A stretch of 64,000 bases of DNA, from contig NZ_JAUOPN010000005.1 in NCBI RefSeq assembly GCF_030547005.1, positions 1 through 64,000 on the forward strand, in the 5' to 3' direction. The position numbers and the translations under genes were made by a program. Each line of letters begins with the position of its first letter. Position 1 is the first letter of the stretch. Of the stretch, positions 53,225 to 62,982 are shown piece after piece. The notes beneath the pieces were generated by a model. It did not search any database and was not told the DNA's origin. It saw only the letters and a program-made list of their open reading frames with translations. This stretch comes from Maribacter sp. 1_MG-2023. Lineage in GTDB: Bacteria > Bacteroidota > Bacteroidia > Flavobacteriales > Flavobacteriaceae.

Positions 53225-54350
53225 TACTTGGAATATTAATTACACGTTGTTCTAACCAAACAGAATTATCGAGGTTTCCTTTTTGAGCTTTTTCGAACAT
53301 GGGCAAACTAGACATTAACTTCCAAATTGGTCTGGTCATCACTCCAGCATCATTAGTAGCTGACAAGAATTCATCTCTATCATTAGGATTCTCAAGAATA
53401 ATTGAATTTAACCAATAGTTTGCAGATGTATTATCAGGTTCTGTGACAAAACGTGCCGATTTATTCATAAAAAAGCCTATATATTTTTGGGCTAAATCTC
53501 GTTTGTTCTGTAAAATTTCAGGTAATTTTTCTAATTGGGCACAACCGAGTGCTGCATTAACATTCGGCATTCTATAATTATAACCAATCTGATCATGGTT
53601 AAAATCCCAACGATGAGGAATTTTAGCGGTAGTCGTTATATGTTTGGCTTTTCTTGCCAGACTTTCGTCATCTGTTAATATCATACCACCACCACCAGTA
53701 GTAATGGTTTTATTTCCATTAAAACTTAATGTACCTAACAAACCTTTAGTTCCTGTATGAACTAGGTTATCATAACTTCCTAACGATTCTGCTGCGTCCT
53801 CAATAATTTTGATATTATATGGGTCACAAATCGCTTTTAAATCATCAATATTAATTGGCATTCCAAATGTATGCATTGGTACTACCGCCTTTATTTTGCG
53901 TTTGGTTTTTTTATTGATACAAACATCATTTTTCATGATTGTTTCTTCCGATAAAAAATGCTTTAATTTCTCAGGGGACAGACCCATTGTATTTTTATCT
54001 ACATCAATAAAAATAGGATGTGCTCCTATATAACTGATTGCATTGCAAGTGGCGATAAACGTTAATGACTGAGTTAACACTTCATCATCTCTTTCTACGC
54101 CTGCAAGTTGTAATGCAATATGTAAAGCTGAAGTACCGTTTACAGTTGCTATCGCAAATTTTGAACCTGTAAAAGTTGCTATATCCTTTTCGAATTTATC
54201 TACAAATTTACCAACACTAGATACAAATGTTGTATCAATACATTCATTTAAATATTTTTTTTCATTACCGGCAAAATAAGGCTCATGAAGAGGTATAAAG
54301 TCTTCGCTCTGATAATACGACCTAATAAAATCTATTGTTTCTTGAATCAT
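53211..54350 (-). CDS. LegC-family aminotransferase
   Basis: A 379-residue PLP-dependent DegT/DnrJ/EryC1 enzyme. The N-terminal FIPLHEPYFAGNEKKYLNECIDTTFVSSVGKFV and the PLP-Lys block SFNGNKTITTGGGGMI near 228-243 match the LegC family rather than PseC. It installs the 4-amino group on the 4-keto-6-deoxy intermediate. It follows the dehydratase gene by 5 bp and overlaps the acetyltransferase gene by 14 bp. Confidence 0.92.
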   Translation of the reverse strand: MIQETIDFIRSYYQSEDFIPLHEPYFAGNEKKYLNECIDTTFVSSVGKFVDKFEKDIATFTGSKFAIATVNGTSALHIALQLAGVERDDEVLTQSLTFIATCNAISYIGAHPIFIDVDKNTMGLSPEKLKHFLSEETIMKNDVCINKKTKRKIKAVVPMHTFGMPINIDDLKAICDPYNIKIIEDAAESLGSYDNLVHTGTKGLLGTLSFNGNKTITTGGGGMILTDDESLARKAKHITTTAKIPHRWDFNHDQIGYNYRMPNVNAALGCAQLEKLPEILQNKRDLAQKYIGFFMNKSARFVTEPDNTSANYWLNSIILENPNDRDEFLSATNDAGVMTRPIWKLMSSLPMFEKAQKGNLDNSVWLEQRVINIPSSVKK

Positions 54351-54355
54351 TACAG

Positions 54356-55543
54356 CTACATTTTACTATCTAAATACTTACCGGTTTCTTTATGGCCAAA
54401 CGCAGGGATCATTTCAAAGAACAAATCTACAATTGGCTCTTTTGACCAAGTTCTTTGCTGTTTTATTTGGTCAATAGTATTTTCAAAATATTCTAACTGT
54501 TCATGATTGACCTCAAGTTCGTTTTTTATAACTCCTAATTTTTGGAATCGGTTCATATCCAAAGTTTCCGAATTTGTAAAAAATTCTTCAAAATCCTTCT
54601 CCCCCGTTGTATCGCTACCAGAAAACAGACATGGCCATTTTCCTTCATTAGGGAGTACTTTTACTAAATCTCTAGCTTCTTGTTCATTTTCGCATATGTA
54701 AGGCTCGTAACCTAAAGATTTTAAATATTTCACTGCAATATCCGCAAACGATATTAAATGCAGCCCTTCATCTAGTTTTGGAAAAAAAATATCTCTATTC
54801 TCACCAAAAATACAGGACATTAAACAGAGCTCACCACTTTCTTTAGGTATAACAAAATATCTTTTTATATCATTAGGTGCTACAATGGGCTGACTTTTTT
54901 TAATCCTTTGATCAAATCCATGTAATAATGACCCATCAGAAAAAGCCACATTTGCAAAACGGGCAGTGGAGATAGGTATCTCTGCACTGTTTCTCATTAA
55001 GAACATTTCCATAATACGTTTTGATGCACCCATCATATTTACCGGGTTTGCAGCTTTATCCGTCGATACACAGAAATATTTTTTTGATCCTTTTGCTATT
55101 GCCTGTTTAATAGTTTTATCGGTATTAAAAATATTGACCTCTATCATTCGCATCAATGTAAAGGGGTCTTTCTCACTCCTAACGTGTTTTAAGGCCGAAA
55201 GGTTAAGCACATAATCATACTTACCATCTGCTTCTATAAAAGCATCATATTCTCTAGAACCAATATCTAAAGCAAAAGTTTGAAAATCACCGTCTATATA
55301 ACCAAAAGAACTACGAATATCTCTAACTAATTCCACCATATTATTCTCACTAATGTCAACAACATGGAGTTTTTTAGGATTTCGTTTAAATATTTCTTTT
55401 GTCACTGCTTGTCCTATCGAGCCCGCTCCACCAATGACAAGAAATGAAGAATTACCTACTTTCTGACTTAATTCATCTTCATGGGTAGTAATATCATTCT
55501 TAAATAACTCCCTTTCCCTTCCAATAAGGTTAAGTATTTTCAT
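54356..55543 (-). CDS. Nucleotide-GlcNAc 4,6-dehydratase (FlaA1/CapD-type, LegB role)
   Basis: A 395-residue short membrane-free member of the polysaccharide biosynthesis (FlaA1/CapD) SDR group. The cofactor motif is VIGGAGSIGQAV at 36-47, STDKAANPVNMMGASK spans 160-175 (catalytic Asp/Lys with Met171-x3-Lys175 in place of Tyr-x3-Lys), and substrate-binding FANVAFSDGSLL is near 198. It forms the 4-keto-6-deoxy sugar that starts the legionaminic acid route. It is the first gene of the leg set, 19 bp after rmlD. Confidence 0.87.
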   Translation of the reverse strand: MKILNLIGRERELFKNDITTHEDELSQKVGNSSFLVIGGAGSIGQAVTKEIFKRNPKKLHVVDISENNMVELVRDIRSSFGYIDGDFQTFALDIGSREYDAFIEADGKYDYVLNLSALKHVRSEKDPFTLMRMIEVNIFNTDKTIKQAIAKGSKKYFCVSTDKAANPVNMMGASKRIMEMFLMRNSAEIPISTARFANVAFSDGSLLHGFDQRIKKSQPIVAPNDIKRYFVIPKESGELCLMSCIFGENRDIFFPKLDEGLHLISFADIAVKYLKSLGYEPYICENEQEARDLVKVLPNEGKWPCLFSGSDTTGEKDFEEFFTNSETLDMNRFQKLGVIKNELEVNHEQLEYFENTIDQIKQQRTWSKEPIVDLFFEMIPAFGHKETGKYLDSKM

Positions 55544-55562
55544 AATTCAGATTTAATTAGTG

Positions 55563-56333
55563 CTATTTCAGCACACTATTTAAAGGTCTTCTAGCAAAAG
55601 TACGATAATTCTTATCTCTGCGTAGTTGAACCGACATTTGTAATCCATGCTCAATTAATATCTTTTGGGCAAAATCAAACCATGTACAGGAATAATTATC
55701 CGTAAAGTGGTCAATACCAAAGTTATTATTCTGGGTTAACTTTTCTACTATGTGCAATGCCAAATTATTGGCATTAGTAGGACAGCCAATCTGTTCATCG
55801 GTTACCGAAAGGTTTTCACCAGCCTTAGCCTTCTCCCAAATTGTAGTATAAAAATTCTTTCCAAATTCTGAATATAACCAGGAAGTTCTAATAATAAGAT
55901 AATCTTCCATTATCTCTTGAATATATTTTTCTCCTAGCAATTTAGATTTACCGTATTCATTTATTGGATTAGGTTGATCATCTACTGTGTAGGGTTCCTT
56001 TTTCTCCCCGTCAAAAACATAATCAGTAGAAATATGTATTAAAGATGTATTATTTTCTCTACATACTAAAGCCAAATTTTTAACCCCTTTTGCATTGACC
56101 TCGTAAGCAATATCTGGGGTTTTCTCAGCTTGCTCAACGTTTGTATAGGCGGCACAGTTTATACAATAATCAAAATCATCTACTGCAAAAAAAGAACTCA
56201 TTTGCTCCTTATTCGTAATATCCAAGTCTTTGGAATTCTTAAAAACAAATTTTAACTCCTTATATTTAGGAGCTATTTTCTGCAAACACAGTCCTAGTTG
56301 CCCATTTGCCCCTGTGACTAATACCTTCTTCAT
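55563..56333 (-). CDS. rfbD: dTDP-4-dehydrorhamnose reductase
   Basis: A 256-residue SDR that makes dTDP-L-rhamnose with NADPH in the last step of the pathway. GANGQLGLCL lies at 8-17, STDYVFDG near 100, and the catalytic Tyr/Lys in YGKSKLLGE near 125-133. It ends directly at the RPLNSVLK motif, about 30 residues shorter than enterobacterial enzymes. Overlaps rfbC by 4 bp. Confidence 0.95.
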   Translation of the reverse strand: MKKVLVTGANGQLGLCLQKIAPKYKELKFVFKNSKDLDITNKEQMSSFFAVDDFDYCINCAAYTNVEQAEKTPDIAYEVNAKGVKNLALVCRENNTSLIHISTDYVFDGEKKEPYTVDDQPNPINEYGKSKLLGEKYIQEIMEDYLIIRTSWLYSEFGKNFYTTIWEKAKAGENLSVTDEQIGCPTNANNLALHIVEKLTQNNNFGIDHFTDNYSCTWFDFAQKILIEHGLQMSVQLRRDKNYRTFARRPLNSVLK

Positions 56334-56875
56334 TGCATTAACTTTTTGAAAGTCGGTAATAACAAGTCTTTTTCTGACACTATTAATTCTGATAAAGGAT
56401 AATTCCAGTCTATAGCTAAAGCAGGATCATTATATAAAATGCCCGACTCTTCTTTAGGGTTATAATAGTCATCACATAAATAATTGAACACCACTTGATC
56501 GGTAAGAGCTAAAAAACCATGAGCCATACCTTTTGGTATAAAAATACTTTTATTATTTATATCTGATAAATGCACTTTAATATGTTCGCCAAAAGTTAAA
56601 CTATCAGGTCTAATATCAACGATTACATCGACTACGCTGCCATTTTGAGCCGAAACTAACTTGGCTTGTGCGCTTTCTCCTTTTTGAAAATGAAGTCCTC
56701 TTAAAACACCTTTCTTAGAAATTGATTTATTCTCTTGTACAAAGTCTACTTTATACCCTAAAAAATCACTCAGTTCTTTTATTTTGAAAACTTCAAAAAA
56801 GACCCCTCTATTATCTTCAAAAATTTGAGGCTCTAGAATTAAGCAACTTTTTAATTTTGTTTCGGTTATTTTCAT
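56330..56875 (-). CDS. rfbC: dTDP-4-dehydrorhamnose 3,5-epimerase
   Basis: A 181-residue cupin epimerase. The catalytic His is in [17 protein letters not shown] near 60-76, with [12 protein letters not shown] near 85 and [11 protein letters not shown] near 118-128. Length is normal. It overlaps both rfbA and rfbD by 4 bp. Confidence 0.97.
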   Translation of the reverse strand: MKITETKLKSCLILEPQIFEDNRGVFFEVFKIKELSDFLGYKVDFVQENKSISKKGVLRGLHFQKGESAQAKLVSAQNGSVVDVIVDIRPDSLTFGEHIKVHLSDINNKSIFIPKGMAHGFLALTDQVVFNYLCDDYYNPKEESGILYNDPALAIDWNYPLSELIVSEKDLLLPTFKKLMQ

Positions 56876-57732
56876 TTAATCAAATTCATTAAATATTCTC
56901 CATAACCGCTTTTTAACAAAGGTTCTGCCAAGTCTTCAAGCTGTTTTGCATCAATAAAACCTTGTGTAAAAGCTACTTCTTCTATACAACCAATTTTTAA
57001 TCCTTGTCTCTCTTCTATTACCTGAACAAATTGAGAGGCTTGCATTAAAGAACTGAATGTACCTGTATCTAGCCATGCAATTCCTTTATCAAGAACGCTT
57101 ACTTGTAACTTTCCCTTTTCTAAATAAGCAATATTAACATCTGTAATTTCTAATTCTCCTCTGCTACTTGGATTTATGTTTTCAGCAATTTCAATTACTT
57201 CATTGTCATAAAAATAGATTCCTGGTATAGCATAATTAGATTTCGGTGTTTCTGGTTTTTCAACAATTGAAATAGCCTTTCCGTCATTATCAAATTCAAC
57301 TACCCCATATCTCTTTGGGTTATTTACGTGATACCCATATATAATACCTCCGTCTGGCTTATAATTTTCCTTTAATAATCTCTCAAGACCATTACCATAA
57401 AAAATATTATCCCCTAAAATTAAGGCAACCTTACTAGAGCCAATAAAATCTTTACCTATAATGAATGCTTCCGCTAATCCTTTAGGTTCTTTTTGAACGG
57501 CATATTCAAATCTACAACCTAACTGACTGCCGTCTGAAAGTAACTTTTTAAATAAGGGCAAATCATCAGAAGTAGTAATAATTAAAATTTCTCGTATGCC
57601 AGTTGTCATTAAAGTGGACAACGGGTAATATATCATTGGTTTATCATAAATAGGCATGAGCTGCTTACTTAAAGCCTTTGTCAATGGCCATAAACGTGAT
57701 CCGGTACCACCTGCGAGTATGATTCCTTTCAT
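56872..57732 (-). CDS. rfbA: Glucose-1-phosphate thymidylyltransferase
   Basis: A 286-residue RmlA enzyme forming dTDP-glucose. The N-terminal [35 protein letters not shown] is the thymidylyltransferase signature, [11 protein letters not shown] is near 105-115, and [15 protein letters not shown] near 222-236 contains the regulatory/metal region. Full length. Confidence 0.97.
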   Translation of the reverse strand: MKGIILAGGTGSRLWPLTKALSKQLMPIYDKPMIYYPLSTLMTTGIREILIITTSDDLPLFKKLLSDGSQLGCRFEYAVQKEPKGLAEAFIIGKDFIGSSKVALILGDNIFYGNGLERLLKENYKPDGGIIYGYHVNNPKRYGVVEFDNDGKAISIVEKPETPKSNYAIPGIYFYDNEVIEIAENINPSSRGELEITDVNIAYLEKGKLQVSVLDKGIAWLDTGTFSSLMQASQFVQVIEERQGLKIGCIEEVAFTQGFIDAKQLEDLAEPLLKSGYGEYLMNLIK

Positions 57733-57736
57733 ATAT

Positions 57737-58741
57737 TTAAAGTTGATATTTATTTAAATACCAGTCAACAGTTTTTTCTAGACCAGAATCAAAGCTTTCA
57801 TTGGCTTTCCAACTTAGTTCTTTTGAAACCTTTGACGCATCAATTGCATACCTAAAATCGTGTCCTAGACGATCTTCAACAAATTCAATTTGATCTTTAT
57901 AGCTTCTCTTTTTTTTAGGAATTTTTATATCTAAAATTTTACAAATCTTCGTCGCTATCGTCAAATTATCATATTCATTATTCCCCCCTAACAAATAAGT
58001 TTCTCCAGCTTTTCCTTTGTGATAAATGGAGCCTATACCCCTACAATGATCCTTAACAAATAACCAATCTCTTATATTTTTTCCATTCCCATAAATGGGA
58101 ATCTTAACACCATTGATGGCAGACCTAATTATTGTAGGAATCAACTTTTCATCATGCTGTTTAGGACCATAATTATTAGAACAATTACTGGTCACCACGT
58201 TCATACCATACGTATGATAATAGCTTCTGACCAAAAAATCAGAAGATGCCTTAGACGCACTATATGGGCTATTTGGTTGGTAGTTCGATTCCTCTGTGAA
58301 AAATCCATTTCCCCCTAAAGAACCATAAACTTCATCTGTTGATATGTGATGGAACCTATTGTTTTTACCTTTCCAAAAAGTTCTAGCATTTTCTAAAAGA
58401 TTAAAAGTGCCTTCTATATTTGTTTTTATAAATTGCCTCGGAGAATTTATTGAATTATCTACATGAGATTCTGCAGCAAAATTTATAACTCCACTAATAT
58501 TATACTTCTCAAATAAATTCTTAACCAAAAGGTTATCGCATATATCTCCTTTTACAAATGTATAATTTGGATGGTTCTCAACTTCCTTAAGGTTACCCAA
58601 ATCTCCAGCATATGTCAATACATCTAAATTTACGACCTTGATACTTGGGTTTTTATCTAAAAAATAAGGAATAAAATTACTCCCAATAAAACCAGCGCCA
58701 CCAGTAATTAGTATTGTATTAATAGAATGGTGGTCCGCCAT
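57737..58741 (-). CDS. rfbB: dTDP-glucose 4,6-dehydratase
   Basis: A 334-residue extended SDR. The NAD motif is [11 protein letters not shown] at 13-23, the catalytic Thr-Asp-Glu is in [10 protein letters not shown] near 133, Tyr/Lys in YSASKASSD near 160-168, and [16 protein letters not shown] near 190 marks the family. It is the first dTDP-rhamnose gene, 3 bp after the wzz-like gene. Confidence 0.97.
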   Translation of the reverse strand: MADHHSINTILITGGAGFIGSNFIPYFLDKNPSIKVVNLDVLTYAGDLGNLKEVENHPNYTFVKGDICDNLLVKNLFEKYNISGVINFAAESHVDNSINSPRQFIKTNIEGTFNLLENARTFWKGKNNRFHHISTDEVYGSLGGNGFFTEESNYQPNSPYSASKASSDFLVRSYYHTYGMNVVTSNCSNNYGPKQHDEKLIPTIIRSAINGVKIPIYGNGKNIRDWLFVKDHCRGIGSIYHKGKAGETYLLGGNNEYDNLTIATKICKILDIKIPKKKRSYKDQIEFVEDRLGHDFRYAIDASKVSKELSWKANESFDSGLEKTVDWYLNKYQL

Positions 58742-58744
58742 AAA

Positions 58745-59740
58745 TTATACTATAGATTTTGATTTTCTATTTAAATAAACAAGTACAGATAGTATAAAAA
58801 ATACAGAAACAAAAATAATAGGAATTAACACAATACTTTTTCCGAAAAATGATTTTTGCTCTACTTGAGGTTGCCCTAAATTAATGATGCTTACCGGTTC
58901 TTTACGTTCTTCAAGTTCTAATTTCTTAGTTTCAATGTCCCTAATCAAACTGGTTTTATATTCAAAAATATCAGCTATATTGACTTGCTCTTGATTGTCT
59001 AAAACAATTTTATCATTTGAAGAAGAACTCCCATTATTTGCTAATCCCTTTGTATAATTAGTAATAATTTGATCAACTTGCACCAATAATTTTTCATCCT
59101 CCTTTATCCTAGCTGCTGCATTGCTTCTATAAACTTCTAAAAGACCATTGAAGTATGAGTTGGTATTGATATAATTCAAAACTTGTTCAGCAAATTGTTT
59201 ACCGAAAGTTGTATCCTTATAATATAAGGTAATTCTATGGTTAAACGAGCTCTTATTCTGTAATTCTGCCCTAACAATATCCGCTATGGCATCGGTATTT
59301 TCAAAACTTTGAAGTAATTCTAAATATTTAAGATCACTCTCAGAGTTACCAACTTCAGCAACTCTGCTAATGTTAATGTTTAAACCATTGAAATCGATAT
59401 TTTCGACACCTATAGATTTAAAAAATAAAGTGTCCTTTGATTTTATATTAGATTGAATTTCACTTACAACATCATACAAGTAATTTTTACTTTCAATTTG
59501 AGGTTTAACAATCACCTCGGTTTTATACTTTTTTGATATAATTTGATTTAAACCGTAACCAATTGCAAGTCCAACAACTACTAGACCAATAAGTAAAAGA
59601 ATGTTCTTTTTAAGGTATAAGAATACTCTTAAAATCCAACGAAAAACAGCACTAAAGCCTCTTCCTATTAATTGAAATAACTGCCCCAAATCAATTTCAT
59701 CAGAATTGGTTTGTGTAGCTGGTGGTTGATTGCTTGCCAT
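58745..59740 (-). CDS. Wzz-like polysaccharide chain-length determinant
   Basis: A 331-residue membrane protein. A disordered N-terminus (MASNQPPATQTNSDEIDLGQLFQL) precedes TM1 (about 48-68), a large periplasmic domain (about 70-295) with coiled-coil sequence near 210-280, and TM2 (about 304-324). This two-helix arrangement with a periplasmic helix bundle is that of Wzz/co-polymerase proteins, which set glycan chain length with Wzy. No kinase domain is fused, unlike Wzc. Confidence 0.82.
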   Translation of the reverse strand: MASNQPPATQTNSDEIDLGQLFQLIGRGFSAVFRWILRVFLYLKKNILLLIGLVVVGLAIGYGLNQIISKKYKTEVIVKPQIESKNYLYDVVSEIQSNIKSKDTLFFKSIGVENIDFNGLNINISRVAEVGNSESDLKYLELLQSFENTDAIADIVRAELQNKSSFNHRITLYYKDTTFGKQFAEQVLNYINTNSYFNGLLEVYRSNAAARIKEDEKLLVQVDQIITNYTKGLANNGSSSSNDKIVLDNQEQVNIADIFEYKTSLIRDIETKKLELEERKEPVSIINLGQPQVEQKSFFGKSIVLIPIIFVSVFFILSVLVYLNRKSKSIV

Positions 59741-59741
59741 T

Positions 59742-61424
59742 CTATCTATTAAATATTTGCTTTAAAATTTTATCAGTAATTAAATATGTAGGTTTCACTC
59801 CTGTTGTACCTAATCCTCCAGAAGCTAACGTACTTCCTGTCTCTAAAGGATTATCTGATGCATAATACGCATAACGCACTTTTACATCTTCACCTATACT
59901 CTTTCTAATTTTAGAGGCAGACTGTATTGCTTTTTGATAATGCACACCTTCCATCTCTAAACCGATTACATTCCAAGTTGACTTATGAAAGAACTTAAGA
60001 ATATCTTTATTCTGAAGTGATGTTCCTAAAACAGTCACCATAGTCCCTTCAAAAACCTCTAAACTATAACCTTCAAAGTCTTTGGCACACAATTCATTTT
60101 TAAATGGATAATTGTCTGCTGTTCCTTCAAATATATGTGCAGAAGGAATCATTAAATCTCCTTTTCCTCCTTCTAGAATACCTGCTTTTCCCATTATTGA
60201 AACAGAATCAACATTTATCAAAGACACATTGTTCTTTTTGGTATTGTACGGTTTCAATAATTCATCAATTGTTTCATACGCTTGCTCACCAAATGCGTAA
60301 TCCATTACAAATATAACAGGTTTTTTATCAACCTCTTCTTCAGAAAATTCATACGAACAATTGTTGATTTTTATTTTTGCCGTATCAAAAATCTGTACAT
60401 CAATGTTGGTTCCAGAGGTATCATCCATAATAATCATACCATTCTTCTCAGCTAGATCAGTAACTTTCTTTCTTAGCGCTGCATTGCCAGAACTACTAAG
60501 TGCTTCAAAAATTTCTAATGAATCTGTATTCGGAAATTCAGTTTTCAAGGCTGCTTTTGCAAATAAAGAATTCATTACACTATGCATATTCGCAGAAATA
60601 ATATGAATTGGCCTATGCATAAGTTTGTTTTTGGTCAAAACCTCCTTTATGTTATTTGCCCATCTTTCTCCATGAATATGATGCCCTAATCGTTCTCTTA
60701 GCAAAGCACTAAAAGTAACAGCTCTTTTCTCTCCTGAGATTTCTTCATCTAAGGCTAGTTTACCCAACCAATAAATAACATTCAGAAATCTATCCGGATT
60801 GTTTTTGGTACTAAACTTTTTATAGACTTCTAAAATTTCTTCAAAAGACCTACCTAAAATGTTGGCTGTATGTATAAGTGCAATTTCTCGCTCAGCCTGA
60901 GTCAACTCCTCTTTTTGAACCGCAGCTTCAAGTTTAGCCCAATCTCTTATAGTTCTTTCTGTATCTGTTATTAAAACACGCTTACATATTTTTTCAGATT
61001 CAATGAATAGAAAAGTAAGGTGAGTAAGAATATCATAAATATCTGAACGACCTCTGGTGATTTCTATATTCATCTGCTCTTCGTCTATACGATAGCAGTT
61101 TCTTCTTCTTTTTGGTGGAATGATTGGATTGATATGAGAAATACCATACCCTTCATCTGATGTTAGATTTATGAATGAACATTGTTCTATACCTTCTGGT
61201 AATCTTTCTAAAACGTATATGAGTCCGTTTAATTCGGCTTTTTCTTCTCCTACGGAACCATATATTTCTGGTCTTAACTGCAGTAAGGCATTTTTCAATG
61301 CTTCACCAGAAACTCCGTTTGGCTTATAAAAACCTCTATTAAAAAGATGACGCATAGTAATATACATGCGTTCTATTGCATTTGTAGACTCTTGCGCTCT
61401 TGTTGTTGTAATTGCTTTTCCCAT
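59742..61424 (-). CDS. DUF6909-like conserved protein
   Basis: A soluble protein of 560 residues of a Bacteroidota family I recall as DUF6909, function unknown. The first half is helical and charged. The second half (about 330-560) looks like a Rossmann-type enzyme: IIMDDTSGTNID near 329-340, VIFVMDYAFGEQ near 366, MVTVLGTSLQNKDILKFF near 465-482, and VIGLEMEGVHYQKAIQSA near 488-505. The EME motif recalls nucleoside phosphorylase-type enzymes, but this is tentative. ATG 61424 was chosen over a TTG at 61436. It precedes wzz by one base and follows the GH3 gene. Confidence 0.78.
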   Translation of the reverse strand: MGKAITTTRAQESTNAIERMYITMRHLFNRGFYKPNGVSGEALKNALLQLRPEIYGSVGEEKAELNGLIYVLERLPEGIEQCSFINLTSDEGYGISHINPIIPPKRRRNCYRIDEEQMNIEITRGRSDIYDILTHLTFLFIESEKICKRVLITDTERTIRDWAKLEAAVQKEELTQAEREIALIHTANILGRSFEEILEVYKKFSTKNNPDRFLNVIYWLGKLALDEEISGEKRAVTFSALLRERLGHHIHGERWANNIKEVLTKNKLMHRPIHIISANMHSVMNSLFAKAALKTEFPNTDSLEIFEALSSSGNAALRKKVTDLAEKNGMIIMDDTSGTNIDVQIFDTAKIKINNCSYEFSEEEVDKKPVIFVMDYAFGEQAYETIDELLKPYNTKKNNVSLINVDSVSIMGKAGILEGGKGDLMIPSAHIFEGTADNYPFKNELCAKDFEGYSLEVFEGTMVTVLGTSLQNKDILKFFHKSTWNVIGLEMEGVHYQKAIQSASKIRKSIGEDVKVRYAYYASDNPLETGSTLASGGLGTTGVKPTYLITDKILKQIFNR

Positions 61425-61479
61425 TGATGATTTCAAACGAAATTACGATTTATAATTTGTTATTTAAAAGCTCGTTGCG

Positions 61480-62976
61480 CTATGCCTTATATTTTGACAG
61501 ACTTTCAACTACTTTTCGGTCGTTAGATAGTCGCTGAACTTTATTTTGTCCGCCGAGCTTACCTATTGATTTCATATACTCTAAAAACCCGCCACTTTTA
61601 ACGGGAATAACTTTTAAAGTTTGCAGCACCTTGCCTACAATAAGGTCATAATAATAACTGTTTTGTTTTTGAAGTGCCGTATCCAATTCATGTATAAAAG
61701 TGTCCATATTAGACGGTAGTTTTTCAAATTCTATAAACCACTCGTGATATGGCAATTCATTTTCTTGCGGGATAATTTGTGGTGCTACAGTAAATTCGCT
61801 TACACTGGCATCGGTTGCTTTTGTAGCTACCAACATAGCCTCTTCAACTTCTTTAGCAATAACGTGTTCCCCAAAAGCAGAAATAAAGTGTTTTATACGC
61901 CCAGATACTACTATTTTAAAAGGATAGGTTGAAATAAACCGAATGGTATCACCTAGGTTATATGCCCAGAGCCCAGCGTTAGTCGTTATAATCATAACAT
62001 AATCTACACCAATTTCAACATCTTTTAAAGTTATCCTTTTAGGGTGTTCATCAAAAAATTCATCAGATCGTACAAATTCATAAAATATGCCTGCATCTAA
62101 TAACAGTAACATACCCTTTTCTGTTTGAGAGTTCTGATAAGCAAAGAAACCTTCACTTGCCGGAAACAATTCTATACTTGCTACTTTACGACCAATTAAT
62201 GATTCAAACTTCTTTCTATACGGTTCATAATTGACTCCACCATAAATAAATAGCTCAAAATTCTTGAATAAATCACCTACATACTCATTGGTATTTTCTT
62301 TTAGTTTCTCAAAGTACATTTGAACCCATGATGGTATACCGGCAATAACCGTCATATCTTCATTCTTGGTTTCTTCTACAATGGCATTTACCTTGGTTTC
62401 CCAATCCTCAATACAATTAGTCTCCCAACTGGGCATTCTATTCTTCTGCAGATAATTAGGCACATAATGTGCTGAAATACCAGAAAGCCTACCCAATTTT
62501 ACTCCGTTTTTCTCTGTTAAAACAGGACTACCCTGTAAAAAAATCATTTTACCGGTTACGAAATCTGCTTTGCCAGTTTCATGTATGTAATTAAGAATGG
62601 CGTTTCTAGATGCTTTTACTTGTTCTTTAATACTACCTTCTGTAATGGGTATATATTTTGCTCCAGATGTGGTGCCAGATGTCTTTGCAAAATATAATGG
62701 TTTACCCGGCCAAAGAATATCTTCTTGCCCAGCAACCGCTAAATTCACATAATCTTTAAGTTCTTCGTAATCTCTAATAGGAACCTGAGCTATAAAATCG
62801 CTATGGGTTTTAATAGTCTTTAAGTTATGTTCTTTACCGAACTTTGTCTCATTTCCTTTTGCAATAAGTTCACTAAAAACCCTCGCTTGTGTCTCAATAG
62901 GATTACTGACCCATATATCGGTTCTTTTCGCGATACGATGTGCAAATATTTTAGCAGCAATAGTCTTTAGTGACAT
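61480..62976 (-). CDS. GH3-family acyl-acid-amido synthetase-like protein
   Basis: A 498-residue ANL-superfamily member similar to plant GH3 auxin-conjugating enzymes. The ATP-binding P-loop FAKTSGTTSGAKYIP is near 94-108, and ASEGFFAYQ near 272-280 with AYNLGDTIRFIS near 330-341 are adenylation motifs. Bacterial GH3 proteins are likely to adenylate an acid and join it to an amine; the substrate in Bacteroidota is unknown. Lies 6 bp downstream of the M23 peptidase gene. Confidence 0.9.
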   Translation of the reverse strand: MSLKTIAAKIFAHRIAKRTDIWVSNPIETQARVFSELIAKGNETKFGKEHNLKTIKTHSDFIAQVPIRDYEELKDYVNLAVAGQEDILWPGKPLYFAKTSGTTSGAKYIPITEGSIKEQVKASRNAILNYIHETGKADFVTGKMIFLQGSPVLTEKNGVKLGRLSGISAHYVPNYLQKNRMPSWETNCIEDWETKVNAIVEETKNEDMTVIAGIPSWVQMYFEKLKENTNEYVGDLFKNFELFIYGGVNYEPYRKKFESLIGRKVASIELFPASEGFFAYQNSQTEKGMLLLLDAGIFYEFVRSDEFFDEHPKRITLKDVEIGVDYVMIITTNAGLWAYNLGDTIRFISTYPFKIVVSGRIKHFISAFGEHVIAKEVEEAMLVATKATDASVSEFTVAPQIIPQENELPYHEWFIEFEKLPSNMDTFIHELDTALQKQNSYYYDLIVGKVLQTLKVIPVKSGGFLEYMKSIGKLGGQNKVQRLSNDRKVVESLSKYKA

Positions 62977-62982
62977 TTCGTT

